From contig JARDYH010000007.1 in assembly GCA_029215795.1 (NCBI GenBank), positions 82,967,763 through 83,031,762 on the forward strand: a stretch of DNA of 64,000 nt, in the 5' to 3' direction. The notes below the pieces were generated by a model. That model was not told the origin of the DNA, did no database searches, and was given only the letters and a program-made list of their open reading frames with translations. Below are positions 1-11,238 of the stretch, piece by piece. The DNA comes from Anniella stebbinsi. Taxonomy: Eukaryota; Chordata; Lepidosauria; Squamata; Anniellidae. Numbering within the stretch: the first letter of the stretch is position 1; the number at the start of each line of letters is the position of its first letter. A program made the translations under genes and the position numbers.

Positions 1-808
1 TGATGGCCAGTTTTGGAGCAGCATTCACTGGCTGCCATGACCAAAGATAAGACTTTAGAGCTTTGTTGTGTTGTCTTTTACCATGGCACTAATTGTTCCA
101 TGACAGAGGATACACACTGGATATACAGGTGGTGTTTGACGCGTAAAGCCTGAATGCCACAAACACGTTTTGCAAATGTATGCATTTTTAAATATGTATT
201 TAATTTTATTGTAAAATTTCAACAAAACAAAAGAGAAGAGGAGAAATGTAGCGACATAGATTTGAATACATCAATTTCAATGAGTGCATATGAAGTATGT
301 GTGAGTGTGAGACCCGTGATACAGCTTTCTAAAAATTATAAACTTCAACAAAAGCAGTCCAAATATTCAGTGCAAGAGTACACTTCTCAGGGAGCCAGAA
401 TTGGGCACATCTCGCGGTAGCAAACCTAGTTTAGCTGCCATAGATGTGAAAACAGAACTAATATTTGTGCCAATTTCACAGCAACGATAGGAGAGAACAG
501 GTACAGCTCCGTTGCAGTTCTTTCTCTTAAGTAGACCCGTACTGCTGCTGTCCAGCTCCTATTGAGAATGGGGACTCTGGAGGAATGTAGGGATGCCCAA
601 ATCAGCAGCAACTGAGCTTAGGTTCTCCAAATTCCACCTTGGAAGTTTGTTCCATCAGAGGCCTTTGTCAAAGCTTTTTGTTGTGGTTCGCATGAATGTT
701 TGTTCACCTCTTTCCAAATGTATGCATCAGCGGTGTGCATTTCTGGAAAGTTTTGAGCTTTTCTCTCACTGATTAAAGTGTGTTTCTGCACATTTTTCAA
801 AAGCACAC
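1..808. other. unassigned noncoding DNA
   Basis: I see no gene, named repeat or splice-framed exon here. Short open frames occur on both strands but have no recognisable motif and no coding-like composition. The first 400 bases are AT-rich and the rest is mixed. Confidence 0.5.
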
Positions 809-811
809 ACT

Positions 812-1322
812 GGCTCAGTTCGGACGACATATTAAGCAACGGAGGGGTAAATAACGTACTGACCGTGCGTTAGGCAGGAGGAGCTCCACAGACGACACAC
901 TGCAGCCGGTGCTGCTCGGAACCGGCAAACGCCCCGGCTGCAAGGAAGTTGCGGCGGCCATTTTGGTTGCAGCCTCTCCTCCCTGTGTCCCCCAGCCGTA
1001 TCCCAGCATGCACCGTGAGTTCTGCCAGCTGCATAGAGCGGCTGGGGTTTTTTGGCTGCTCTAAGCAGCAGAACTGTATTCCGAAATGGAATAGTCCACG
1101 GAGAGGGGGGCAGGGCTGAATTCGGATGACACTTTAAACAACGGGGCTTCGGGCTAAACAACGTGCAAGCCCGTTGTTTCGCTCCGTTGTTTAAAGTGCC
1201 TGATTAACGTACTGTCAGTTGTGTGTGCGTTGTGTGCTGCCCTCCAGCCGACACAATAAGCAACACAACTGACGATTGTTCACCCCCTCCTCCGTTGCCT
1301 AATGTGTCGTCCAAACTGAGCC
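812..1322. mobile_element. MITE with 3-bp target duplication (PIF/Harbinger-like?)
   Basis: The ends are inverted repeats: the left starts GGCTCAGTTCGGACGAC and the right ends GTCGTCCAAACTGAGCC. The trinucleotide ACT flanks both sides (809-811 and 1323-1325). The inner terminal stretch around CAACGGAGG also pairs with its mirror near 1289. A second, diverged terminal copy starts at 1114 (GGCTGAATTCGG), so the element is composite or nested. It encodes no transposase. Related copies with the same ends and other 3-bp duplications lie at 37798-38025 and 38156-38380. GG-starting ends plus 3-bp duplications recall PIF/Harbinger, but the duplicated triplets are not the usual TWA, so the superfamily is an inference. 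Confidence 0.72.
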
Positions 1323-1325
1323 ACT

Positions 1326-2260
1326 TTCAAACCCACGCTTCTTTGATCCGCGACTTGCATCATGACTGCAGATTGTGTTCGTGTCCACAGTAGTGAACTG
1401 GGTCATGGCCTAAAATGAATGAAACGAGTTTCTCATACGTTCTTAAAGGAGAGGTGGCATTTTCCTATCTGGGTTGTATGCCACTTCCTGAATTGCCTGC
1501 AGGTATTCCGTACAGACGTGGAGGTTCCTCTGTAATTCTGGAATACGATGCTTGGTGTGAAATTTGGCGCCCTGACAATCTTGGTTTTCATCGTCCTTTT
1601 CAAGAAAGCAAATTTTAGACCCTTTGCGGCTGCAAAGAAAACCTTTACATTGGTCCGAGCAGTAACCGGAGGGCTGAGGCTCCACTACTCCCCTGCATAG
1701 TTTCTCCTCCTTTGTCTGCGGTGTTCTGGCCCTGCTTCCCAGATCCAAATCCCACCAGGCCCCCTCCCCCTTTCCCCCCCATGGTTGCATTCCTTGCTGC
1801 AAACTAAAATCCAACTCTTTGAAAATCCGACTCTTTGAAGGGGATTGAAGGGCGCCACATTAGCTGATTTGTAGGCACCGTTTTTGCAGTGCCAAGAGTG
1901 GAATTTTGAGATTTTTTTCCATGTCAGATGTGGGTGGGGCTTTCTATTTTGGAAGAACCTCATTGGCCCACGCCTAACCCATCAGAGAGGCTGCTGAACT
2001 TCCATCCTGTACCTGCTTTTTTTGAAACTAGCCAACCCACTGAGGTTGCAATCTTGGACTAAATAAAATATCCAGTTGGTCTCTCATTCTTTGTCAGTAA
2101 TCTGCTTGCAAAGCACAGTAGTGGAGGGTATCCATTTACTTTATGCTGTGAATGCATGTACACCCATGCGCCCCCCCACACTCTCTTTCTCTCTACCTCT
2201 ACACACACATGTACACATCTGACCCCCCTATATCATGTCGTGCATAAAACACCCCATCGC
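1326..2260. other. unassigned noncoding DNA
   Basis: No repeat family or gene is recognised. A pyrimidine- and CA-rich low-complexity patch lies at about 2165-2225. Open frames on the minus strand at 1443-1963 lack domains and look accidental. Confidence 0.45.
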
Positions 2261-2269
2261 TCCCCAATT

Positions 2270-2470
2270 ACTTTTCCAGGTTGAAAGCTGTTTAGTGAAG
2301 CCTTGAAAGCAAGGCGGGAGGCGGAGCGCAATTTGAATTGCCAGGCGAAGAGCGTCTTCCCGGCGCTTTCCCTTGGCAGCCATGCCGCAAGGGTTAATTG
2401 CGAGTTTGCTGTTCCTGCAGACAATTAGTGACATCTCGCTGACAACGCCACACTGAGCCGCTTTCCAGCC
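2270..2470. promoter_or_regulatory. candidate conserved noncoding element
   Basis: This stretch is free of recognisable repeats and mixes GC-rich blocks with AT-rich homeodomain-type cores (AATTTGAATT, GGGTTAATTG, ACAATTAGTG). That texture is typical of vertebrate enhancers but proves nothing. Short minus-strand open frames cross it without known motifs. No TATA box or CpG island is seen. Alignment to other reptile and bird genomes would decide; the call is inference only. Confidence 0.25.
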
Positions 2471-3005
2471 TCCCCCGCCCCCACGCCCCTTTCCTGGCCA
2501 TTTCAGCTGTTTATTTCGGAGACTTAACAATTGGGATTCTGACTGGAGGAGTTGGCTCCCCTCTCTGCCCTTTGACCTCCGGTTGCTGTGGAAACTGGAT
2601 CCCGGGTAGGTACTCTGATGTCAGGATTGCTCAGTCTGAATTCACAACTCCTTTAAAAGACAGTTTAGACAGCTCTCCCTCCTCCCGCCGCTTCCCACCC
2701 ACTTCTCTTCCCCGCAGAACCAAGATCCAGCTCCTTGGGAATCAAGTCTCTTGCCTTGTTCTGAACCGAAGCGCATCCGCCTGTGCTCATTAGCAGCCCC
2801 TGGCCTGACGAAGCAGCCCCTAAAACGTGGAGAGGAAGGGCAGCTCAAGGATCGGAGGCATGCCTTGCTTGTTTGGGGGATGAGGCTGAGCCGGTCAGGA
2901 CGTCTTGTCTGGGTTGCGGTTTTCCCGTGTCCGGTGGAACCTCTCTCTCTGCAACCGGGTGTCAGGTTCTGTGCTGGCAGATTCACCACAGCCCGGATCT
3001 GATTC
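2471..3005. other. unassigned GC-rich DNA
   Basis: Mostly unique-looking, moderately GC-rich sequence with overlapping short open frames on both strands. No domain, splice-framed exon or repeat was recognised. Confidence 0.4.
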
Positions 3006-3130
3006 TGCCAAGCCGGTCGGGTCTTGGTTGTACTAATGTTGTTCCCTGCCTCGATCCAAAGGGAGAGGCGGACAAGAAATAAAATTACTATTATTATTGT
3101 TATTGTTATTATTATTATTATTATTGGTTG
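3006..3130 (+). mobile_element. LINE-like 3' end with TTA/TTG array
   Basis: The segment ends in a phrase (ATCCAAAGGGAGAGGCGG, then AAGAAATAAAAT) followed by a TTATTATTG array at 3087-3126. A mirror-image version of the same phrase (CGCCTCTCCGTTTGGATCG) abuts the TAA array at 39680-39727 on the opposite strand. This is the usual 3' terminus of a reptilian CR1/L2-type LINE with a simple-repeat tail. Only the end is visible; no coding part is preserved. Confidence 0.5.
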
Positions 3131-3634
3131 GCCTCACCAGAAGGCTGCATGAAGCCAACCTCTTCACGGGGCATGTTATACTGGGGATGGCGTAGGGGAG
3201 GGGAGTTTTAATCATTAAAGTATTGATCTTCTCCCTTTCAGGGTTAGAGGTCTCCTCAAGGCTGTTTACAACTTTTAAAAGTGTACATAACCATTCAGAA
3301 CTCAAAACATTGAGAGCTGTATAATATTATAAATATGCACGAAAAGCATAATAAAAGCAACAGACGTTAAAAACGACCTGACTGAATCATGGGCACGTGC
3401 TGGCTAGGGAATGCTGGGCATTGTAGGATTTCTTTTCTATCTAAACATGCTTAGGGTTATGCTGTTGGAAGCTGGAGGCTGGACAAGATGAACCTTTTGG
3501 TGGGTTCCACCAGGGCTGCTCTTACGTTCTCGTTACCTCCACCACTTCGAAGTATAGCATTCAGAGATGCAAGAGGCTATTCCAGAAGTGCTTATTTTGA
3601 CCCTGGATATAACTAAGCCTCTTTGGGTCTATTA

Positions 3635-3760
3635 GGATGCAATCCTATGCAAATTTAGATGGGAAACTCCTACAACTCCCAGCATGTCCCAGCCAGCCGG
3701 CTGGGGCATGCTGGGAGTTGTAGGACTTTCCCCCCTCTAAACAGGCATAGGATTGCAGCC
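3635..3760. repeat. palindromic MITE with paired ZNF143-like motifs
   Basis: The outer ends GGATGCAATCCTATGC (3635-3650) and GCATAGGATTGCAGCC (3745-3760) are inverted copies differing at one base. Inside is a second inverted pair: CTACAACTCCCAGCATG on the left arm and its mirror CATGCTGGGAGTTGTAG on the right arm, meeting at AGCCGGCT. Each inner arm closely matches the known ZNF143/THAP11 recognition motif (ACTACAAYTCCCAGCATGC). Another element with the same outer ends but a different core lies at 8277-8364. Confidence 0.7.
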
Positions 3761-5990
3761 TTTGACCCTAAGTCATTAGCCAATATGTCTTCTCCTTTCA
3801 TCTCTGTGCAGCGCTTAGCAGATTTTAGGCACTTTATAAGTGATTAAAAAATAAGGTATGATGCAGTAGGATTGTTGGCTTCTCACAAGGAGGAGGCAGA
3901 GCCTACACCAGTTGGGCCTGCAGCCACCATGACTTCTTCCCTAGTTCTCTGATAGCGTTCTCTCACTGGTCGTCTTCTAACGTCGAAGGTGGAGCAGGCC
4001 GAGAGAGAGGACTGCTGGGAGTAAAGGCAGTGGCTTCAGCCAGTGCTGACTCCAGGATTGGGGGGGGGGGGGAGGGGGCGTCAGGCACAGCACCCTCAGA
4101 GGATCCCCCCCCCCCCAACCTGCAAGAGTTTGGACATGCGAACTCATGACTGTGCTAGGTTGCATTTGATCTTCTTTGGTGTTCTGCGCAAAGTGGAAAC
4201 AGCAGCTCGGGTAGATCAGTGGGCCCTGGCAAACGCCCAACTTTGCCACCCTCTGGAGCTAGCCCTGGCTTCAGCCCTGCTCAGTACTTTGGAGCATGTG
4301 AAGATGCCAGCACCATCGCAGAATGAGGGAGCCGGGCCAACTTGGGGAGCCAAGCTTTGAAAAACAAAACCAGGAGGGGAGAGGAAGGGAAGGCTTAAGC
4401 CAAGAGCCTCAACCTCGGCCGTGGAATGTAGAACGAAACAAAACACGGGCGGCTGCTTTATGGTTAGTCAGCTCATGAGTCCATCTAGCTCAGGGGTGGG
4501 CATACTTCAAGCTTGTCAGATCTATTTTGTTTGCTTTTTTTTTAGTAGAAGCTCAGTATTTTATTATTTATTAAACGTATTTTTCATCACATTTCTCAGC
4601 CCTCCCCCCAAAAGGGGGAGGGGCTCCTGCAGGCTTACTATCTAAAACAGCACAACAGACAAGGAAAAAAGGATGGGGCAGGAAGAAGAAAAAATTAAGC
4701 AGACCATCAGCGGGACTACAGGAATAGGCCTGCTTCGTCTCCCAGCGAGTGTAGGCAGTCCAACTGGAGCAGGCCCTGATATTTCCCTTGCCTGCTCCTG
4801 TTCCTTACCTCCACCTTTCCCACAGGGAAGTTGGTGTCAATGAGCTCACCAGAAACCTGCCACCTAGAACCCGGTGCAAAAGACATACACTCAGAATTAA
4901 AGAACAGGATGTCTCTGAGTACATTCTGAGCCTAGATATGTACCCTTCCACAAAAATATGTGTCCATTCCTGGTTATCCCAAGCTTCATTTCAGCAACTT
5001 TAGAGGTGGTGGTGGAATAATTTCGTTGTTGCGATCTATGCAAGGTTTCGTGCTCCAAACAGCAGAGCAATTAAATTTATTTTAATGCTGTTTGTTTTGA
5101 AAGCAGTTCAGAATAAATATGGGTGTGCTGATGCTCTTTGGGAGTCCCAATCGGGGTCTTGGGCTGCTGCAGTCATCGGCCCCATAAACAGTATAAACAG
5201 GGTGAATGGTATCTGTTGTGAGCTGCAATTGGACCCGCCGCCTCTGACCTCTTGAGCCGTCCACAAAGGTCAACCCTCCCTTGGGCTTTTAAGGGCCACA
5301 TCACGGGATCCGCGCACTCGCTAGAAAGACACATTTGTTCCTCATTTACTGCACAAATCCCCACTCCAGAACAGCAACATTGATGGACAACGCCAGGGCT
5401 AGTTGGGCCTGGGGGGAAGAATGCGATGCTACCCCTAGAAAGTTTGTCTGCTGCAGATGCTCGTGGCCCGTGGAACTTGGTTACAGGTATGCCCTAGGTG
5501 CCTGTTGCTACGTTTGGCACGGTGTGCAGAGCGACAAGCAAGGCAACTCTTCCTCATGTCAACACCAGTGTATGAATCATGTTTCTCTCTCTCCCGCCCC
5601 ATATTGGATAATTGCACCAACCCTGTAGTCCAACTCTGGATGTGTTCATTTTGCTTTCTTTAAAAAATGGGAAACACCAGTAAGGCTAACCCTCCTCCTT
5701 GCAGGAATGCGTTGCTGTTGTGAAAATCATTCATTAGGTTTTAAAAAATTATTTGGATACTGTGCAGTCTTCCTCCACTTCCTATACTACAGCAAACATC
5801 TAGCCAATTCTTAAAAGATAACCGGGGGTTAACAGAAGTACAGCTCTGTTTTCTCTTCTCCCCATTGCATGCCGAAGGATATAACAGTGCAGTCTTCTTC
5901 AACCTACCGCCCCTCCAGATTCACTGAACTACAACTCCCAGCATCCTCAGCCGGCATGTGGAGGGCACCAGGTTATGGGAGGCTGTAATG
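3761..5990. other. noncoding DNA with fragments
   Basis: A G run (about 4060-4072) and a C run (about 4106-4117) face each other and could pair as a hairpin or form G-quadruplex structures. A degraded LINE-tail-like patch lies near 4550-4650. A fragment with the ACTACAACTCCCAGCAT motif lies at about 5923-5978. The rest is unrecognised and no gene is supported. Confidence 0.45.
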
Positions 5991-6003
5991 TAATCTTAGG
6001 AAA

Positions 6004-6188
6004 ATAGGAAGCTGCCTTATACTGAGTCAAACCATTGGTCCATCTAGCTCAGTATTGTCAACACTGACTGGCAGCGGCTCTCCAGGGTTTCAAGCAGTTT
6101 TTCTTGCCCTACCTGGAGATGCCGGGGGTCAAACCTGGGACCTTCTGCATGCAAAGCGGATGCTTTACCACTGAGCTACGGCTCCTCC
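6004..6188 (-). mobile_element. tRNA-Ala-like SINE
   Basis: Read on the minus strand, the head has a tRNA-like A box (GTAGCTCAGTGGTAAAGC), a TGC anticodon-like loop (TTTGCATGCAGAAGG) and a B box (GGTTTGACCC). It is followed by the family body (CAGTCAGTG, CTAGATGGACCAATGG) and an end resembling AAGGCAGCTTCCTATTTTCC. Length, A/B box order and the non-tRNA tail show it is a SINE and not a tRNA gene. At least six other copies or parts occur in the window. Confidence 0.85.
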
Positions 6189-6198
6189 TAAAGCAATT

Positions 6199-6386
6199 AG
6201 GAACACAGGAAGCTGCCTTATTGGTCCATCTAGCCCAGTATTGTCGACACTGACTGGCAGCATTGGCTCTCAAAGTTTTCAGATAGGATTCCTTTCCTTG
6301 CCCTACCTGAAGAAGCCGGGAATCAAACTTTGGGACCTTTTGCATGCTAAGCATGTGTTTCATCACACTGAGCTATGGCCCCTCCC
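6199..6386 (-). mobile_element. tRNA-Ala-like SINE, second tandem copy
   Basis: A second copy of the same SINE, same orientation, separated from the first by about ten bases. The A box region (GCTCAGTGTGATG) and B box (GTTTGATTCCCGG) are more decayed than in the neighbour. A short deletion removed part of the segment before CTTATTGGTCC. The two probably inserted independently, one beside the tail of the other. Confidence 0.8.
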
Positions 6387-6387
6387 T

Positions 6388-7180
6388 TATGTTTTTATTT
6401 TAAATGACTTAACAACCTTTCTGCTGAATTAGAGGTTGGCAGTTGGTAGCCACAGGGCCAAATCACCCCCCCTCCCGCTAACTCTCTCCCCCCCACTCCA
6501 CACACACATTTATCAACACTGAGGTGACAGAATACGTGTTGAATCCATGTGCTGGTGGCTGTAGCAATGGGACTTGCCGGTAGTCTATGGGCAACGGGCT
6601 GGGCCTGACCATCTCTCCTCCTCAAAGTGAACCTCCCATAAATCTCATCACTGATCAAGAATACTGCATACATTGATGTCTAATATTGAAAAGAGTAAAA
6701 TGCAAAAGCAATGTAAGGACCCAATAAAATATTGCGTCGCTTCCTCTAATAGCGATAGGTATAGAAGCAAAACAGGGCCAGCCCAAAATAAGGTAGCAGT
6801 TTATATACTTGGGGAACTTCCTAGGTATACTGGAGTATATTTGTTTGGAAGTGGGGAAGAAAATAAACAAAAACAGCCTGACACAGACCTGGGATCTTCC
6901 AGGATTTAGAATGTTGATGGCAATTAAGTTGTCATCCTGTTGGAAGGTGTCGGTTGGAGAAAAGGGAAGTATCCTGCAGGTGAGAATTTGGGGTGGGGGT
7001 GGGGGATTACTGAGTTACTTAAAATATTTATAGACTGCCATTCAGGGCAGGAGCATGCAATGGAGTTAAAAACAACAACATCCCCTTCCTACACTTTATC
7101 GGGATGTTTCAGGAGGAGGAAGAAAAGTGTGAAAAGACACCTTTTGTCTTTCCCATGGTATGAACATCACCCTTGGTTGT
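6388..7180. other. unassigned AT-rich noncoding DNA
   Basis: No repeat family or coding feature recognised. A G-rich patch (GGGTGGGGGTGGGGG) sits near 6990-7005. Confidence 0.4.
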
Positions 7181-7214
7181 TGTGAGCAAGCAAGCATCCT
7201 GGTGCATGCTGATC

Positions 7215-7436
7215 AATCGCTCCTGGTGCAAGCAGAAGCAGCTGAACAACCCAGGGATGCACTTTCTCTGGGTTGTTTAGCGCTGCGTCTCTCCGCCAAC
7301 AAGCCTGAGAGAGAGAAAAAAAAACCATTCCCTGGGTTATCGGGAGAGGCAAGCCAGAGGACTGGGTCCAGCCGCAATGCTAAACAATCCAGGGGCAGAG
7401 TATCCCTGGGCTGTTTAGCCTCTTCCCGCATGTGCG
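7215..7436. repeat. nested palindromic repeat
   Basis: Two hairpin-forming units occur: one around 7235-7285 (AACAACCCAGGG facing CTGGGTTGTTTAGC) and one around 7378-7425 (TAAACAATCCAGGGG facing CCCTGGGCTGTTTAG). The two units are also inverted copies of each other across a core near 7320-7340. Both strands therefore read similar peptides, and this explains the open frames seen on both strands here. It looks like a palindromic MITE, but no clear target duplication or family was found. Confidence 0.6.
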
Positions 7437-7874
7437 GAAAAATGATGGGCTGTTGCGATGTGCGAACTGGGCCACTGTATAGAAACCGCTGTGAGATTCT
7501 ATTATATTCAGCAATATATAAATGCTACAAACAAATAATTAGCAATAAAACACTAGGCTCTGAGCTGGCAGCCATCCCTCAACCCAAACCTTTTAGTCCT
7601 TTTTGGAACAGCAGGGAAGATCAGCAGGGTGGGAAAGAAAGAGCCATTCCCCTTTCTCCTCCTGAAATCTCTCCCTTACCATCCCGGTGAACTCCAGATA
7701 GATTCCTGGTCCAAGGTTGCTGGAAACCTGAACAGGTACACCCCTTGTTAGTAGCTGGAAATACACTGCAGTGTTTTGTTGTGGGTTCCCCGCTTGTAAC
7801 GTATAAAGGCAACAGAATCACATCTAATAACTAAAAACATACAGCAAACCCATTCGAGCCAGTAGGGAGATGAT

Positions 7875-8036
7875 GTGAGAATAGCTGTGCTGGATCAGAC
7901 CAAAGGCCTGTCCAGTCCAGTATTCTGTTCCCACAGTGGGAAGCCCACAAGCAGGACATCCACATATTAGCACACTCCCTGCCCTGCCCTCCACATACAC
8001 ATGTCATTCCTGAATCCTGCTGCCTGCTACTCTCTA
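7875..8036 (-). mobile_element. CR1-like LINE 3' fragment
   Basis: Reading on the plus strand, GCTGGATCAGACCAAAGGCC then CAGTATTCTGTTCCCACAGTGG match the mirror of the 3' untranslated end shared with copies at 11945, 29740, 39986, 41966 and 62878. It is truncated after about 160 bases and carries substitutions. No coding part is present. Confidence 0.6.
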
Positions 8037-8170
8037 TTGGTGGGGAGAAGGGGGACAATGCATTCCTAACATCCCCCTGCACGGGTTGGGTGAGGACACT
8101 CCTCCGCATCCACTTCTCAGGGCAAATGTGTGTTGTTGTGAGTACCGATGTGCATTGTTTACCTTTCCTC

Positions 8171-8172
<2 letters not shown>

Positions 8173-8204
<32 letters not shown>
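8173..8204. repeat. (AC)n microsatellite
   Basis: A pure AC dinucleotide run of about sixteen units. Confidence 0.97.
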
Positions 8205-8208
<4 letters not shown>

Positions 8209-8276
8209 GTGTGGCACCAGTCCCGAACAATGCTGCGTTGCCTGTGAATATCTCTGAACTGGATTCCTGACTTACA

Positions 8277-8364
8277 GGGCAATCCTACGCATGCCTTCTT
8301 AGAAGTAAATCCCATGGAGATCAATGGGACTTACTCCTAGTTAAATATGTATAGAATTGCAGCC
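8277..8364. repeat. short palindromic MITE
   Basis: The ends GGGCAATCCTACGCATG and ATAGAATTGCAGCC are inverted relatives. The middle AAGTAAATCCCATGGAGATC mirrors GATCAATGGGACTTACTCC. It shares its outer ends with the element at 3635-3760 but has another core. It is noncoding. Confidence 0.65.
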
Positions 8365-8799
8365 TGCGTTTTGTTTCATTCTATTTCTGTTGTGGGTCAG
8401 TGGACAGTGTGACATTGATAGTTCTTGTATCTGGGCTGTTCCTAATGTTGCGTCAGTATAAATTAAATCACAGTATCGTGCCAAGGAAACCTGGAAGCTT
8501 TTTTTGGAGGGGGGGCTATAAATATTTGCAGTGCTTATTATATGTATTATCGTAAGCATGTATAGATATTTATGATTAATATTATTATTTAACAGTGCCA
8601 GCCCAATATGCAGGTTGTGTGAAGCAGCCAAATTTTAAAGTTGGAAGAATTTGGGAAATGTTTATTTTTATGAATGGGGTTGTAGTAATGGGAGGAGGAA
8701 TGTCCAGAAAGATGGACAGGCACAGTTGTTCATTCAAGCCACCGAGTCTTGGACAAGAAGCAAGAGTTTTAAGCTACAGGGAGGTTTTAAGAACAGCTC

Positions 8800-9050
8800 T
8801 GTAATTGTAAGGGATGACCCCCACGGCCACAAGCTACACAGGGAGGTGGTAGACATGTCTTCATTGAACATTTTTAAGCAAACATTGGACAAAGCGTCTG
8901 CTGGCATTTCGTGTGTAGTGGGATGTCTTGTTTCCGAGCAGGGCAAGGAAATGCTTTGACTAAATTGGGGTTGTTAAACTCTAATTCCCATCAGCCCCTG
9001 CCAGCCTGATCTAGGGTGATGGGAGTTGTAGTCTAACATCTGGAAAGCCA
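8800..9050. repeat. LINE relic plus ACTCCCATCA palindrome
   Basis: About 8808-8945 gives a peptide fragment on the plus strand (motif NIFKQTLDKAS) that weakly resembles the C-terminal end of CR1-type ORF2. It is followed at about 8966-9040 by a palindrome built from AATTCCCATCAGCCCCTGCC and its mirror TGGGAGTTGTAGTC. The palindrome part is clear; the LINE assignment is weak. Confidence 0.4.
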
Positions 9051-10610
9051 TAAGTTTCTTACACCTAGATTAAATGAGCCATCCAGCTCTAGTTCTTGCA
9101 GCAGCATGGTTAAAGGAAGGACATGGGTTGGTAAACAACATTTGACTGGAGGCCAAAATAGGAAGAGGAACAGCCACACAAATGCTCAGAAGCTGTGCCC
9201 CCGGATTCTAATCTTTTCAACCACAGGGACTAGAAACACTCTGAAGAGAAATTGTGCTCTGCCACATCCTTCCAAAAAAGAAGAGAAAAATAGGCCAGCA
9301 TTGGCAGAGCTCTGCACAATTTTCATTCCCGTGTCCTCCAGGGGACTGATCAGGGCAAAGGCTGCTCTAAGGAAAGGTAGAGCGGATCGTCAGAAGGCAG
9401 AAAAGGGTGACATGGGAAAAGGCTTAGGAGTTTGAGAGAACCTAGGACTTGGTGCGATACATTAGAAAGGAGTGTAAGAAGAGGGGAAGGGGAAAGGGCA
9501 AGGAGGCAGAGAGTGGACATGAGGGGATGTGTCAAGAGTAGGGATGGAGCAGTGGAAGAGGTAGAGACAACAAGGAGGCAAATCATCCTGATGGAGATAC
9601 TGATAAATGAGTGGAGAATAAAGGAAGAGCAGAGGAAGGTGAAAACCTGGAGGAAAGGGAAGGTGTAGTTCAGAATGGCGACCAGAGAAGAAGACAGGGA
9701 GAATGTGAAATGAGTAGGTTATAATATGTGCCCCTATCTGCAGATGGCATTTCCGTCACTGCTGGGTCTTCACCCGTCAAGGATTGGGGGAAAGGGGTGG
9801 TGTTTCCAGACAGACCTGAGGTCCAGCACATCTCTCTCTTCTTCCTATGCCCCCAAAATTAAGCCCTGGAGATGAGCAACAGCTGCAGAGAGGCTGGCTG
9901 GCTGGGTAGGTTTTGAATGCCACGGCAACCATCCCACTTCCTCACTTCTCTTTCTGAGCCTCCACATCCAGGACTAAACCCAGTCCATCTGCCTGCTCTC
10001 CAAGAGCAGGACAGGGCAAAGAGGAAGAGGGGTGGAGGTTGCTTCTTTGGAAAGATGTTTTCCTTTGAAAAATTTAAACAACAACAATGGCAGCATCAAC
10101 ACCATTGTGGACCACTTTAGGACAGGCTGCGGCCTACTTGTGGGGCCCAGCCCACCATTTGAAGACCAGTGTGTGTAAAGAATGAAGCCTTGAGTAGATG
10201 GGGCATTTATTTATTCATTAACACATTTGTATCCTGCCCTATGTCATTGGGATCTCAGGGTATGTCCATTCTCTGCTCTTTCCCAGCTGACTCCCACAGA
10301 TCTCCCCTTCTTTCGTGAGTTCTCAGATGGGCCACGTCACCTGCATTTGTGGGCACTTAGCAGAAGACTGTGGCAAGTGAGCCTGTGTAACACCTAGGGA
10401 TGTGAGAAGGCCTGGAGAAAATGGGGGGTGGATAGCGGATAAATCTTTTTTCCAGTGATATTTGGGGAAATGAGGTTTCTCGCAAATTTTTCTGTTCCTC
10501 CTGCCCCCTCAGTTTTTCCCCCAAGCCTTCACATCTCTAATAAGACCCCCGGAGTTTGCAAATACCAGCCTTTGTTGTATTCACACCCTTCCATTCAATA
10601 CCTAAAATGC
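9051..10610. other. unassigned noncoding DNA
   Basis: A purine-rich stretch (about 9350-9700) keeps frames open by composition only. A LINE-tail-like patch (ATTTATTTATTCATTAAC, ATCCTGCCCTATG) lies at about 10203-10262. No gene supported. Confidence 0.4.
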
Positions 10611-10617
10611 CTTACAT

Positions 10618-10955
10618 CAGAGGTAGGCAACCTTTATAGTCTGGGCACATTTGACGATTTGAGAAACAGTCTTGGACACTGCCACAAAATGGCTGCCAAG
10701 GCAGGCATGGCAAGGGACAAGTAACCTGCCCCAGAGTCTGAGTACAAGACGGAGGTGGGGCCTGAGCCCCAACACACTAAACATCTGCTTTGAACCTGCC
10801 GTTTTCAGCGCTGACAGAAACCTACGTATTTCACAGCAAACCCCTCTGCCAGTGAGAAAATGTGTCTGTTTGCTCTTAAAGTGCTCTTTGGTGGGCACTG
10901 AGAAAAGTGTTTGGGGGAGTATTGATGCCTGCAGGCACCACATTGCCTACTCCTG
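10618..10955. mobile_element. hAT-like nonautonomous element
   Basis: Terminal inverted repeats CAGAGGTAGGCAACC and TTGCCTACTCCTG bound the element. The flanking octamers CCTTACAT (10610-10617) and CTTTACAG (10956-10963) agree at six of eight positions, consistent with a decayed 8-bp target duplication. CAG-starting ends and 8-bp duplications are hallmarks of hAT transposons. No transposase is encoded. A related element occurs at 22644-23518. Confidence 0.65.
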
Positions 10956-11183
10956 CTTTACAGGTACCCTTTCAAAACGTCATCTCTGCAGTAGCACTAG
11001 CCCTGAGGCAACCTCAAGATGAGATCATAGCATAGCCCTGGGTTTGGGGAGCTGGCTGTTTGTTTGGGGAAGGCAGTGGGGGCAGTAGACTTTCAGAACT
11101 TGATTTGGAACAGCATGGCTCTCCACCCTGTCTTCTTCTCTTTTGATCTTTCTTGTTTTTGCATGCTTGCACTCTTTCCCCTG

Positions 11184-11185
<2 letters not shown>

Positions 11186-11233
<48 letters not shown>
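11186..11233. repeat. (CT)n microsatellite
   Basis: A CT dinucleotide run of about 48 bases. It keeps the Ser-Leu and Arg-Glu frames open on the two strands, so the long open frames across it are artefacts. Confidence 0.97.

Positions 11234-11238
<5 letters not shown>

Noticed and set aside
7160..7690. 176-codon plus-strand open frame
   Set aside because: Coincides with a nested palindrome; the same text reads on both strands, so it is repeat structure and not a gene.
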